NCBI GenBank assembly: GCA_035606355.1
Contig: DATNFO010000058.1
Location: forward strand, 1 to 59,840
DNA: 59,840 bases
Source: Sulfopaludibacter sp035606355
GTDB taxonomy: Bacteria; Acidobacteriota; Terriglobia; Bryobacterales; Bryobacteraceae
Reading direction: 5' to 3'
Shown: piece after piece, positions 23,397 to 33,700 of the stretch
Layout: the number at the start of each line of letters is the position of its first letter
Numbering within the stretch: position 1 is the stretch's first letter
The notes under the pieces: generated by a model
What the model was told of the DNA's origin: nothing
Seen by the model: the letters and a program-made list of their open reading frames with translations, nothing else
The model's database searches: none
Made by a program: the position numbers and the translations under genes

Positions 23397-24103
23397 TGGT
23401 TCGAATGACGGCGGAGCACCAGGAAATCGTGCAGCGGTACCAGCTCAAAGCCGGTCCGTACAGCAGCCATACGCTGTTGCTGGCGCACTTTCCGGAACGC
23501 GGCGAGAAGCGGCGCGTGCTCGATATCGGGTGCGCGGTAGGTTATCTGTCATCCATTCTCGCGGACCGCGATTTCGCTGTTTCCAGCATCGATTGGCCGG
23601 GAACTCCGCATCCGGCGACGGTCGAGTTCTCCGGCGGCGACCTGGACGATGGGCTTGGACCGGTCACCGGCTCCTTCGAGTATGTGATCTGCGCGGACGT
23701 CATCGAGCATCTGCGCGATCCGCTGCGGCTGTTGATGGAATGCCGCGAGAAACTCGCGCCAGGCGGCATTCTGCTGGCTTCCTTGCCGAATAGCGCGCAT
23801 TGGTATTTCCGTTGGAACGTGCTGACGGGCCGGTTCCCGCAGCACGAGCGTGGATTGTTCGACAGCACGCACCTGCACTTTTATAGCTGGGACGGGTGGG
23901 TGAACCTGTTCCGGCGCGCGGGGTTCCGCATCGATATGGTGCAAGCGTCCAGTGTGCCGTTCGGTCTCGCCATGCCGCAGTGGGACGGGCGATGGCCCGT
24001 GCGCATGCTCGAGCGGCTGTCCTTCGAGTGCGCGCGCGTCTGGAAACGGCTCTTCGCTTACCAGTTCGTAATTCGTGCGCGTGTGGAGACGGAAAGAGCT
24101 TGA
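23396..24103 (+). CDS. SAM-dependent methyltransferase within membrane-protein operon
   Basis: A 235-aa class I methyltransferase. Motif I VLDIGCAVGYLS is near 42-53, an acidic loop follows with SSIDWPG, motif II-like YVICADVIEHLRDP, and post-motif PGGILLASLPN. The pattern is that of the methionine biosynthesis MetW/ubiquinone methyltransferase-like group often found in polysaccharide clusters. The ATG overlaps the preceding stop by one base and the TGA overlaps the TTG of the next gene, so it is translationally coupled on both sides. ATG 23405 is an alternative start. Its substrate is probably a glycan or lipid intermediate handled by its neighbours. Confidence 0.82.
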   Translation: MVRMTAEHQEIVQRYQLKAGPYSSHTLLLAHFPERGEKRRVLDIGCAVGYLSSILADRDFAVSSIDWPGTPHPATVEFSGGDLDDGLGPVTGSFEYVICADVIEHLRDPLRLLMECREKLAPGGILLASLPNSAHWYFRWNVLTGRFPQHERGLFDSTHLHFYSWDGWVNLFRRAGFRIDMVQASSVPFGLAMPQWDGRWPVRMLERLSFECARVWKRLFAYQFVIRARVETERA

Positions 24104-26097
24104 TACCTCGCCTGAAACTGTCCCGCCGGATGGAAATTCTTCTGGATTTCTTTCTGGTGTTCCTGATGACGGCGGTGCTGATCCGCCCTTACTTCAAGAT
24201 CAAATACACGGATAAGTGGGCGTCCATTGAAAGCACATTCATCGCGGACGCGCGCTTTCTGATTCAACACTGGCCGCATCCGCAATGGCAGCCCTTGTGG
24301 TATGCCGGCACGCGATTCGATTACGTTTACCCCCCGATGCTGCGCTACGGCACGGCCATCATCTCGAAAGTAACCGGCTTCTGGCCGGTCAAGGCTTACC
24401 ACTTCTACACGGCGTTTCTTTACGCGGTGGGCATCGCCGGCGTGTATCTGCTGATTCGAGTGGGCACGAAATCGCGCGGCTCGGCCTGGCTCGGCGCGGC
24501 GGCGACGGCGCTCATGTCGCCGATTTTTCTGTTCATGCCGCAGTACCGCCATGACGCCTGGAAACTGGAGCCGGAGCGCCTCGGCGTTCTCGTGAAATAC
24601 GGCGAAGGGCCGCACATGTCGGCGTTGGCGCTCATCCCGATCGCGCTTGCCTTCACCTGGCTCGCCATGGAAAAGCGGCGGCCGTGGGCAGTAGCACTGG
24701 CGGCGATCTTCTGCGCGGCAGTAACATCGAATAACTTCTACGGCGCGACTGCGCTGGCTACTTTTTATCCCATTCTGGTCTGGGCGTTCTGGATTACCCG
24801 GCAGGATAAGAGGATTCTGCCGTCTGCCATTGCGATTCCTGTGTTGGCGTATGGACTTACTGCCTTCTGGTTAGTGCCGTCTTACTTCAAAGTAACTGCC
24901 GAAAACATGAAGTATGTTTCCGAGCATGGAACCACGTGGTCCATCTGGGTGGCGCTGGTGATCGCGGTGACTTTTGCCGTAATGACGGACCGTTTTGCGA
25001 AAGGGAAGGCGGGCCGCACGTGGGGCATCTTCGTCGCCGGTTCAGCGGTCTTCTTCTCGCTAAACATTCTGGGCAATTACTATTTCAATTTCCGCATCAG
25101 CGGCGAACCCACGCGCCTGCTGCCGGAATTGGACATGATCTATATCATGGGCATCGTGCTGGTGCTGCGCTGGATGTGGAACCGTCCGGGGATTGCGCTG
25201 CGCGGCGTGGCGATCGTGCTGGTCTGCGCGGCCTTTTACAGCGCTTCGGGCTATGTGCATTACGCCTGGCACATGTTCCCGGCCTATCCCGATTACCAGA
25301 ATCGAATCGAATACCGGGTCTCTGAGTGGTTTTGGAAGAACATGCCGAACTCGCGCCTATACCCAACGGGAAGTGTGCGCTTCTGGTTCGATGCGTGGCA
25401 CGATCTCGCCCAGGTCGGCGGCGGGTCGGAGCAGGGGCTGCTCAATCCCGAGGTGGAGCCGGCGCAGTGGGAGACGAATCTCGGTCCGAACGTGAAACCC
25501 AGTCTCCTCTGGATGCTGGATATGGGCGCCGATGCCGTCTATGTTGCCGACAAGCGATCCGAGGAGATATTCAAGGACTTCCAGTATCCGCAAAAATTCG
25601 CCGGCCAACTTCCCGTGCTGTTTGACGATGGGCAGGGGAACACGCTGTATGGTGTGCCGCGCCGCTACACTACACTTGCGCGCGTAGTCGAAACCGGCAA
25701 GCTGAACGTACTGAAGCCGCCGCGACACAACGACGATGTCGAGTACCTGCAGGCGTATGCGGACGTAATTGAAAAAGGTCCGGACTCCGAACCTGCGCTC
25801 AAATGGAACGGCACCGATGCCATGAGCGTGCACGCGAAGGTGCAATCTGGGCAGACCCTCGTCGTACAGGAGACTTACGACCCCGCCTGGCATGCGTGGA
25901 GCGACGGCAAAGCGCTCACGATCCGCAAGGACGCGATGGGGATGATGGCCATTGATGCACCGGTCGGCGAACATGACATTGCCGTTATCTTCATTACCCC
26001 TATGGAGAATCGGATCGGCCGCGTGGTGACGCTGTTGACGATTGTGCTGCTCGCCGCGATGCTGTGGCTTGGCTTCCGTTCGGAGCGTCGCGCGTGA
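24100..26097 (+). CDS. Polytopic membrane protein, GT-C/YfhO-like, paralogue 2 of 3
   Basis: About 665 aa with the same layout as paralogue 1: first TM (LLDFFLVFLMTAVLI), first-loop SIESTFIADARFLIQHWPHPQWQPLWYAG, multiple TM helices, VKYGEGPHMSALALIP, FWLVPSY, a soluble C-terminal domain with GGGSEQGLLNP and a final TM (LTIVLLAAMLWLGF). TTG at 24100 overlaps the methyltransferase stop (TTGA); ATG 24130 is an alternative that starts right at the first TM. The GTG of paralogue 3 overlaps this stop. Function is inferred only from membership of the cluster. Confidence 0.78.
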   Translation: MIPRLKLSRRMEILLDFFLVFLMTAVLIRPYFKIKYTDKWASIESTFIADARFLIQHWPHPQWQPLWYAGTRFDYVYPPMLRYGTAIISKVTGFWPVKAYHFYTAFLYAVGIAGVYLLIRVGTKSRGSAWLGAAATALMSPIFLFMPQYRHDAWKLEPERLGVLVKYGEGPHMSALALIPIALAFTWLAMEKRRPWAVALAAIFCAAVTSNNFYGATALATFYPILVWAFWITRQDKRILPSAIAIPVLAYGLTAFWLVPSYFKVTAENMKYVSEHGTTWSIWVALVIAVTFAVMTDRFAKGKAGRTWGIFVAGSAVFFSLNILGNYYFNFRISGEPTRLLPELDMIYIMGIVLVLRWMWNRPGIALRGVAIVLVCAAFYSASGYVHYAWHMFPAYPDYQNRIEYRVSEWFWKNMPNSRLYPTGSVRFWFDAWHDLAQVGGGSEQGLLNPEVEPAQWETNLGPNVKPSLLWMLDMGADAVYVADKRSEEIFKDFQYPQKFAGQLPVLFDDGQGNTLYGVPRRYTTLARVVETGKLNVLKPPRHNDDVEYLQAYADVIEKGPDSEPALKWNGTDAMSVHAKVQSGQTLVVQETYDPAWHAWSDGKALTIRKDAMGMMAIDAPVGEHDIAVIFITPMENRIGRVVTLLTIVLLAAMLWLGFRSERRA

Positions 26098-28070
26098 AAC
26101 GTCTGGCCACGCCGTTGCTCGGCCTGGCGCTTTTCCTGATGAACGTCTGGCTGAACTGGCCGTTGTTCATGCCCGGCGATCTTCCGTTTCCGGGTTCCAT
26201 CGAACGCGGCTATGTCGGGATGGCGCGGTTTGTCGCCGAGCAACCGAACCCATGGGGTTGGAATCCTCTGCCGTATTGCGGATTGCCCACGCAGTTCATG
26301 TATGTGCCGGGTTTGCCGTACGTGAGCGCGCTATTCATTCGCTTGCTGCCGCACGCATCGCCGGACACGATTTACCGCATCATTGTTTCACTGGCGACGT
26401 GCCTCGGTCCGGTGACTCTGTTTCTTTTTGCGGTGTACTTCACGCGCAGCCGCAAGTGGGCGTTCGCTACCGCTCTGGCGTACAGCCTCATCTCGCCTTC
26501 GTACGCGCTGTTCCCGGCCGTCGAAACAGACCGCGGCTTCGCGCAACTGCCGTGGCGCATTCAGGTGCTCGCGAAGTACGGAGAAGGTCCGCACAACACG
26601 GCTTTGACGATGCTTCCGCTGGCGCTGCTGGCGCTGTGGCGCGCGGCGAAGGGGCGCACCTACAAGCGAATATTCGCGGCCGCCGTGCTGCTCGCCGCCA
26701 TTCCGCTATTCAATTGGGTGGGCGCGATGGGGCTGGCAATCTCGTCGGCACTGCTGCTGATCGCGGCGTTCGGTGAGATCGATTTCGCCGCATGGCGCGC
26801 GTTCGCTGCCGCTGGCCTTGCCTACCTGCTCGCCTGCTTTTGGCTGACTCCCAGTTTCGTGCGGACCATCGCCTTTAACTGGCCGGCGGATTCGTTCGCG
26901 TACCAGTTTCATGCGGCGCAGGCCGGTTTGCTATTAGCGGTGGCAGCAGGCGTTGCGGCCATCCGCGTACTCTTCCGCTATTTCCACGGCTCCTTCTATT
27001 TCTCTCTCGTGACGATGGGCGCGTGGGTCTTCGGCTTCATTGCGACCGTCTTTTACGTCTTCGGCGTCGACACCATCCCCGAATCGCGCCGCTACGCGAT
27101 CGAGTTCGAGCTCTTCGCGGCGCTCGCGATCGTCGAAGCACTGCGGCTGGCGCTGCGGAGCGCCAACTCGACGGTACGGCTTTGCGCCATCGGCAGCGCG
27201 GGACTCATGCTGCTGGTCGGCTCGCCGCAGCTTTGGGCATATCTCACGCAGGGATGGCAGGTGTGGATGCCGCACCCCACCGAAAGCACCGTCGAGTACC
27301 GGCTTGCCGATTGGATTGCGGCTCATCCGCCCGAGGGCCGAGTGTTTGCGTCCGGCGGTCTACGCTTCCGCTTGAACTCCTGGTTCGATCTGCAGCAGGT
27401 GGGCGGACCATTCGAAACCGGACTGCAGAACCGCATCCCCGTGGAACTCGCTTATCGAATTCGAAGTTCGGATAAAGCCGATGAGAGCAAGGTCATGCTG
27501 CTGGCGCTGGGCGCGCAGTACGTCGTGGTGCACGGGCCGAAATCGCGCGAGTATTATCGCGATTTCCGGAATCCCGAGCGGCTCGCCGGCATGCCGGTTG
27601 CCTATCGCGTGGAAGATGACACCATCTACTCGCCAGGCGCCCACCCGATTGCGCAGTTAATGCACCCGATCGAGTTGCCGGCTGCGGATCCACGCACGAA
27701 TGCCGGCGCTCTCAATTCGTACGCCGCCGCCATTACGGATTACCGCCGTCCGCAGTTGGCGGTTCAATGGAACGGACTGAGCGCGCTCAGCGTTTCCGGA
27801 CCCATGCCGGCGGATGCGGTGGTCGCGCTGCAAATCAACGCGGATGCCGGCTGGCGTGCCACGCAGGATGGCCACCCGGTTCCACTGACCGAGGATCGTC
27901 TGGGGTTTCTGGTGGTGCATCCTACGCCGGCTGCAGCAAGCCGCATCGAACTCCGGTACGTAGGAACCGCGGAACAGCGTATCTTTGCGGTGCTTAGCGC
28001 GGCAGCGTGGGCGCTTGCGCTTGCCGCACTTTTCCTGAAGCGGTCCCAACGAAAAACAAGCCATGGGTAG
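26094..28070 (+). CDS. Polytopic membrane protein, GT-C/YfhO-like, paralogue 3 of 3
   Basis: About 658 aa. GTG 26094 overlaps the previous stop (GTGA) and gives VKRLATPLLGLALFLMNVWLNW as first TM. Shared landmarks: SIERGYVGMARFVAEQPNPWGWNPLPYCG in the first loop, AKYGEGPHNTALTMLP, FWLTPSF, GGPFETGLQN, and a last TM near the end (AVLSAAAWALALAALF). The three paralogues diverge elsewhere, which suggests old duplications with distinct acceptors. The histidine phosphatase gene overlaps its end by 8 bp. Confidence 0.78.
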   Translation: MKRLATPLLGLALFLMNVWLNWPLFMPGDLPFPGSIERGYVGMARFVAEQPNPWGWNPLPYCGLPTQFMYVPGLPYVSALFIRLLPHASPDTIYRIIVSLATCLGPVTLFLFAVYFTRSRKWAFATALAYSLISPSYALFPAVETDRGFAQLPWRIQVLAKYGEGPHNTALTMLPLALLALWRAAKGRTYKRIFAAAVLLAAIPLFNWVGAMGLAISSALLLIAAFGEIDFAAWRAFAAAGLAYLLACFWLTPSFVRTIAFNWPADSFAYQFHAAQAGLLLAVAAGVAAIRVLFRYFHGSFYFSLVTMGAWVFGFIATVFYVFGVDTIPESRRYAIEFELFAALAIVEALRLALRSANSTVRLCAIGSAGLMLLVGSPQLWAYLTQGWQVWMPHPTESTVEYRLADWIAAHPPEGRVFASGGLRFRLNSWFDLQQVGGPFETGLQNRIPVELAYRIRSSDKADESKVMLLALGAQYVVVHGPKSREYYRDFRNPERLAGMPVAYRVEDDTIYSPGAHPIAQLMHPIELPAADPRTNAGALNSYAAAITDYRRPQLAVQWNGLSALSVSGPMPADAVVALQINADAGWRATQDGHPVPLTEDRLGFLVVHPTPAAASRIELRYVGTAEQRIFAVLSAAAWALALAALFLKRSQRKTSHG

Positions 28071-28647
28071 ATTTCTTCTGGTCCGTCACGGCGAAAGCGA
28101 AGCCAACCGGCTGCACGTGTTCGCGTCAGACGACACGCCGCTCACCGAAACCGGTCGTGAACAGGCTCGGGAAGTGGCAGAAAAGCTCGCCGCGCGTTTC
28201 ACCCCGGACCTGGTGGTCTCCAGCAAGTTTTGCCGCGCCGAGCAGACGGCGCGCATCATCGCCGGGCGCCTCGGACTGCCGCTTGAAATCGTGCCCGCGC
28301 TGCACGAACGGGACTTCGGCTGGCTCATCGGGAAGACCTACGAAGCGTTCGGCCAACTGATCGCGAACGATCCCAGCTACGACGCACAGCACCCGTGGAC
28401 CTGGGCGCCGCCGGAAGGCGAAACCGTGGAACACGTGCGCGACCGCGTGCTCGAAGCGCTGGAGAAACTCCGTGCCGAACACCCCGCCGCCACCATCGTA
28501 GTGGTCTGCCACGGAATCGTGATGCAGACGTTATGGGCACATCTGACGGGAACCTGGGAAGGCGCGGAAATCCCGAAGAACTGCGCGGTGATTCAGGTGG
28601 AGCATGATGAAAGCGGGTTCCACCTGGATGTGCGCGAGTGCGTATAG
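28063..28647 (+). CDS. Histidine phosphatase family protein (phosphoglycerate mutase-like)
   Basis: A 194-aa protein with the family's phospho-acceptor motif LVRHGESEANR (6-16), an Arg in SSKFCRAEQTA, ERDFGWLIGKTY around 86-97 and the second His in VVCHGIVMQ. It removes phosphate from small metabolites (cobalamin, glycerate or sugar phosphates); the substrate cannot be read from sequence. The ATG lies inside the 3' end of membrane paralogue 3, so it is the last cistron of the coupled operon and may dephosphorylate a precursor of the same pathway. Confidence 0.85.
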   Translation: MGRFLLVRHGESEANRLHVFASDDTPLTETGREQAREVAEKLAARFTPDLVVSSKFCRAEQTARIIAGRLGLPLEIVPALHERDFGWLIGKTYEAFGQLIANDPSYDAQHPWTWAPPEGETVEHVRDRVLEALEKLRAEHPAATIVVVCHGIVMQTLWAHLTGTWEGAEIPKNCAVIQVEHDESGFHLDVRECV

Positions 28648-28686
28648 CAGGCGGCGGCGCATTCACCGCGGACGCGTAGAGACCCG

Positions 28687-28702
28687 GTGCGGCAAGCCGC
28701 AC
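28687..28702. repeat. Short perfect inverted repeat between phosphatase and argS
   Basis: GTGCGGC, AA, GCCGCAC. A 7-bp hairpin 39 nt after the phosphatase stop, followed by a partial echo (GCGGTGCGGTG). There is no U-tract; it could be a weak terminator or an attenuator ahead of argS. Confidence 0.35.
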
Positions 28703-28733
28703 AAAGCGGTGCGGTGAAATCGGTGCGCTATGA

Positions 28734-30674
28734 TTGAATTTCCCCGTGTTTTATTCCATCGAACAACAAGTCGCGCGCGCTTTTCGCGCTCACATTCAGG
28801 TCCGCTACGGCGTGGATCTTCCGCTTGCCGTGGAGCAGCCGCGGCAGAGCGAATTCGGCGAGATGGCCGTTCCCGCGGCATTCCAACTGGCTAAGCAACT
28901 GCGCCAGAATCCGAAGAAGATTGCCGCTGAGCTGGTGGAAGAAATCGGCCCGATTCCCGGTGTCGCGTCGATGCAAATCGCAGGCAACGGCTACATCAAT
29001 CTGCGGCTGGATCGCGGCGCATTCGCCGCTTCGCTGCTGCGCGGCGAGGCCGATGCGGCGGCCGCATCCGGCGATAAGATTATCGTCGAGCACACCAACA
29101 TCAATCCGAACAAGGCCGCGCACATCGGACACCTGCGAAATGCCGCGCTCGGCGACACCTTTGTGCGGATGCTGCGCGCCCGCGGACAGAATGTCGAAGT
29201 GCAGAACTACATCGACAACACCGGCGTGCAGGTGGCGGACGTCGTCGTGGGCTTTCATTACCTGGAGCACCTGGGTCCCGATGCTGTGCGCGCGCTTATA
29301 GCGGACCCCGCCGTTCGTTTCGATTACTACTGCTGGGATCTCTACGCGCGTATCTCGTCCTATTACAAAGAGAACGCGGATGCGTTGAAGTGGCGCGCCG
29401 CGACGTTGCACTCGATTGAGGCCGGCCACGGAGAGCTCGCCGAACTTGCGCACCTCGTCGCCGATGCGATTGTGGAAGCGCATCTCGCTACGATGCTGCG
29501 GCTCGACGTGGAGTACGACGTACTTCCCCGCGAGAGCGAGATTCTGCATCTGAAGTTTTGGGCGTCCGCGTTCGAACTGCTCAAGCAGCGAAATGCCATC
29601 TATTTCGAGACGGAGGGCAAGAACAGCGGCTGCTGGGTGATGCCAGGGCTTTCCGAAGAAGGTAAGGTGATCGTGCGCTCCGACGGCACAGTCACTTATG
29701 TCGGCAAGGACATCGCGTACCAGCTCTGGAAATTCGGACTGCTCGGCAAGGATTTCTACTATAAGCCGTTCAAGACTTATTCGGACGGCCGCGTGCTCTG
29801 GGTAACTACGGACCAGCCTGCCGAATCCGGGCGGCAGTTCGGGCACGGATCGCGCGTGTATAACGTCATCGATGCACGGCAGAGTTACTTGCAGGATGTA
29901 GTGGTGGCGGGGCTCCGGGGGCTTGGTTATAACGATCAGGCCGACCGCTCGATCCACTTTTCCTATGAAATGGTGGCGCTCTCGCCGCGATGCTGCGCGG
30001 ACTTGGGCATTCCTCTCTCCGAGGAAGATCGCAAACGTCCTTATGTGGAAGTCTCGGGACGCAAAGGGCTCGGCATCAAGGCTGACGATCTCCTGGACAG
30101 CTTAATTGCCAAGGCTCTCGAAGAAGTCGTCTCGCGTCACCCCGAATCGCCGGCGGATGAACGCAAGACCGTTGCGACGCAGATCGCCGTCGGCGCGCTG
30201 CGGTTTTTCCTGCTGAAGTTCACGCGGAACTCGGTGATCGCGTTTGATCTCCAGGAAGCGCTCAGCTTTGAAGGCGACACCGGGCCGTACGTGCAATATG
30301 CCGCAGTGCGCGCGCGCAACATTCTCCGGAAGCTGCAGGAACGCGGCGACGCCATTCCCGATTTCTCCGGCGAACTTTCGCCGGAAGCGATGGCGCGGCA
30401 ATTACAGTCCGAGGACTTCTGGCAGTTGCTGCTCGCGGCGGCGAAGGCCGATTCCGCCGTGGATCGCGCCGTCACGGCCGGGGAACCGGCGCATGTCGCG
30501 AAGTATGCGTTTCAGTTAGCGCAGGCTTTTAATAACTTCTATCATCAGTATCCGATTTTGCAGGAAGAAGATCGGGAGAAGAAGGTCTTTCTGCTTTGGA
30601 TGACGGACTTCTTTCATCGGCAACTGGAACGTACGGCGGCAATCTTGGGTATTCGCATTCCTGAGTATATGTAA
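28734..30674 (+). CDS. argS: Arginyl-tRNA synthetase
   Basis: A 646-aa class I aminoacyl-tRNA synthetase that charges tRNA-Arg. N-terminal Add-1 domain about 1-100 (SEFGEMAVPAAFQLAK); HIGH motif in NPNKAAHIGHLRNA (about 121-134); IDNTGVQ; a KMSKS-equivalent loop SGRKGLGIKADDLLD; C-terminal anticodon-binding helical domain with GDTGPYVQYAAVRARNILRK and the family-typical YHQYPIL. The start is uncertain: TTG 28734 or GTG 28746 (MFYSIEQQVARAF); TATGAT lies just upstream. Confidence 0.92.
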   Translation: MNFPVFYSIEQQVARAFRAHIQVRYGVDLPLAVEQPRQSEFGEMAVPAAFQLAKQLRQNPKKIAAELVEEIGPIPGVASMQIAGNGYINLRLDRGAFAASLLRGEADAAAASGDKIIVEHTNINPNKAAHIGHLRNAALGDTFVRMLRARGQNVEVQNYIDNTGVQVADVVVGFHYLEHLGPDAVRALIADPAVRFDYYCWDLYARISSYYKENADALKWRAATLHSIEAGHGELAELAHLVADAIVEAHLATMLRLDVEYDVLPRESEILHLKFWASAFELLKQRNAIYFETEGKNSGCWVMPGLSEEGKVIVRSDGTVTYVGKDIAYQLWKFGLLGKDFYYKPFKTYSDGRVLWVTTDQPAESGRQFGHGSRVYNVIDARQSYLQDVVVAGLRGLGYNDQADRSIHFSYEMVALSPRCCADLGIPLSEEDRKRPYVEVSGRKGLGIKADDLLDSLIAKALEEVVSRHPESPADERKTVATQIAVGALRFFLLKFTRNSVIAFDLQEALSFEGDTGPYVQYAAVRARNILRKLQERGDAIPDFSGELSPEAMARQLQSEDFWQLLLAAAKADSAVDRAVTAGEPAHVAKYAFQLAQAFNNFYHQYPILQEEDREKKVFLLWMTDFFHRQLERTAAILGIRIPEYM

Positions 30675-30688
30675 GGACCGGTGGTGCG

Positions 30689-30726
30689 GTCGCGCGGGGC
30701 GCGACTGGTACCGGCCGGGAGGCCGG
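30689..30726. repeat. Double hairpin between convergent argS and BNR genes
   Basis: Hairpin 1 is GTCGCGC GGG GCGCGAC (30689-30705) and hairpin 2 is CCGGCC GGGA GGCCGG (30711-30726). The first recurs as GTCGCGC GGA GCGCGAC at 59506-59522, also next to a second hairpin beginning at a GTGCCGGC-type sequence. It lies in the 55-bp gap between convergent genes and could act as a bidirectional terminator. Confidence 0.6.
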
Positions 30727-30729
30727 CAC

Positions 30730-33700
30730 CTACTGGACCACCAGTTCTTTGAGGCCGTTTCGCACCAGGATTGCGTTTACCTTGGGTAACTCAAGTTTGA
30801 CGGTGGTGTTGAATTTATTTTGCTCGTCGACGAGTTGCTTATGCAGTAAGTCGTAGACTTCGTAAGAGGCCGCCGTCGGCTTCCCGTCTCCGTGCTGGAC
30901 GCTCGAACCCAACGCTGCGATCTTATTGTTCAATTTAATCGGGAAGTTCAACGGGTCCTGGTTGCTACGATTGCGCACCTGATACACATCTTCCTCGATA
31001 GGGGTCAGTTTGGCGAGCAGAGCTTCGCAGGCCGCTTTGATCGACGGGTCCGGCTTTGCCTTCTGCCTCTCCTCCATCTGCTTCTTCAAGTCGCGAATGG
31101 CAATTACGATCTCATCCGCCCGTGTCACATCATTGAGAATCTTCATCGAGAGATCGAATTGCGCCTTCAGATCCGCGATGGTCACACTGTCCAGCCGCGG
31201 GTCCTTCTCCAGGGTAAATCGCTGCGTCTGCGTTTTTCCGCCGGCGGTGAGGCGGACCTGATAGCTCCCCGGGACCGCTACCGGACCGTTCGTATTTCCT
31301 CCCCACAGGATCATCCCTTCGAACGTTTTCGCGCCCGGATACCGCAGATCCCACGTGAAGCGATTCAGTCCGGCCTTGTCCGGGGGCGCCGCATTGCCGC
31401 CGCCTCGTCCGCCACGGCCGCCGCCGCCGGAAGCCGCCTCCTCTCCTGCGGCGCCTTCCTCCTCGGCCGCGCCGCGGCCGCCGCGTCCACCGCGGCCGGC
31501 GTTCTGGTCCGCCGGCGTGCCCGTGAACGTACGGATTACCTTTCCGCTGCCGTCCAGAATATCGATCTGCACCTTCTCCGCGGGCTTATCCAGGAAGTAA
31601 TCGATCCGCGCCGTGTTTACGTTGCGAATCGCCGGCGCGGGGCTGAATAGGTGCACATTCTCACTCACCAGGGCAGCGTTCATCTGTCGCAGCGGAGTAA
31701 TATCGTCCATTACATAAAAGGAGCGTCCGTGTGTCGCGATGACTAAGTCGTTCCCTTCGATGAGTAAGTCGGAAACCTGCGTATCCGGCAGATTCTGCCG
31801 TAGCGATTGCCACTCCGCGCCATTGTCGAACGAAACATAGATTCCGTGTTCCGTTCCGGCGAACAGCAGACCCGGCTTCACGGGATCTTCGCGAACCGCC
31901 TGTACGAAGTCGTTTTCGCCAATCCCGTTCACGATTTTGGTCCAGGTCTTCCCGTAATCGCCGGTCTTAAACAGATACGGCTTGCGATCGTCATTCTGAT
32001 AATTCTTCGCCGCGACATATGCCGTGCCCGCGTTGTACGGCGACGCCTCAATGAGACTCACGCGACCGAACTTCGGCATGCCCGGCGGCGTGACGTTCTG
32101 CCAGTGGCTCATTTCCTTCCCGCCGCCATCGCGCGTGATAAACACGAGGCCATCGTCCGACCCTGTCCAGATGGTCTTCTCGTCCTTCCGCGACGGCGCA
32201 ATTGAAAAGATCGTGGCGTAAATTTCCGGACCATTCTGATCGTGCGTGATGGGTCCGCCCGAATCGCCGAGGGTCTTCGGATCGTGCCGCGTCAGATCCG
32301 GACTGATCATCGTCCATGAGTGACCGTCATCCACCGTCTTCCATAAGTGCTGCGACGACGTATACAGGACCTCGGGATTCACCGGCGAGAATACGATTGG
32401 GTATGTCCATTGCCAGCGCTCCGGCAGCGATCCGGCATTCTCGCCCGAGAAGAAGAGCGGGTACACCTGCACGTCTTTCGAATAGCCGGTTCGGCGATCG
32501 AAGCGTGTCAGCAGCGCACCTTGGCTGCCCGCGAAAAAGATGTTCGGGTTTTTCGGATCGGGCGCAATATATCCGCTTTCGCCGCCGCCCACATCGTAAT
32601 TGCTCAGCCCGCTGGCCCGTCCGCCGCGGCCGCCGCCAGCGCTCGTCACGCAAATTGTCGAGCTATCCTGCTGCGCGCCGCAAACGTGGTACGGAATCTC
32701 CTTCGTCACGGCGACGTGGTACAACTGCGCCGTCGGGTACTGTTCATTGGTCCACGTCAAGCCGCCATTCACGCTCACGGCCGCGCCGCCGTCGTTGCTT
32801 TCGATCATGCGCTGCGGATTAGCGGGGTCGATCCATAAATCGTGGTTGTCGCCGTGCGGTGGACGCAGTTGGCGGAACGTTTTCCCTCCATCGGTCGATT
32901 TGTGGAAGTTGACGTTCAACACATACACGGTGTCCCTGGCCTTCGGATCGGCGATCACGCGCGAATAGTAGAACGCCCGCTGGCGTATGTCGCGGTTGTC
33001 GCTGGCGAGTTTCCACGTGGCGCCTGCATCGTCGGACGAAAACAGCCCGCCGTTTTCGTTCTCGACGATCGCATAGATCCGCTTGGAATCCGCGCCGGAG
33101 ACGGAGACTCCGATTTTGCCGTCGATGCCCTTCGGCAGTCCCGGATTGCGGGTGATTTCGGTCCAGTGATCGCCGCCGTCCGTGGTCTTATACAGCCCGG
33201 TGCGAGCGCCGCCGCTCGAAAGGCTCCACGGCGTGCGATAGACATCCCAGATGGCGGCGTACAGCGTGTTTGGGTCGCTCGGATCCATGCAGAGGTCTAC
33301 TGCGCCCGCATGATCGTCCTTGTAGAGAACCTTGTCCCAATGCTGGCCGCCATCGCGCGAGCGGAAGACGCCGCGCTCGGTGTTCGGCCCGAACGGGTGC
33401 CCGAGGGCCGCGACGTACACAATATCCGGGTTAGTGGGATGCACTCGTACACGCGAAATCGCCTGCGTATCGGCGAGGCCTATGTGCTTCCACGTTCGCC
33501 CTGCATCCGTGGTTTTGTAAACGCCATCGCCCTGCATGATATTGCCGCGCAATTCCGTTTCGCCCATTCCGATGTAGACCACGTCGGGATTCGAAGGCGC
33601 CACGGCCACGGCTCCCACTGAGGAACTGGTGAGCTGCCCGTCCGTAACCGGCCGCCATGTCAACCCGCCGTCCGTAGTCTTCCACAAACCGCCGCCGGTC

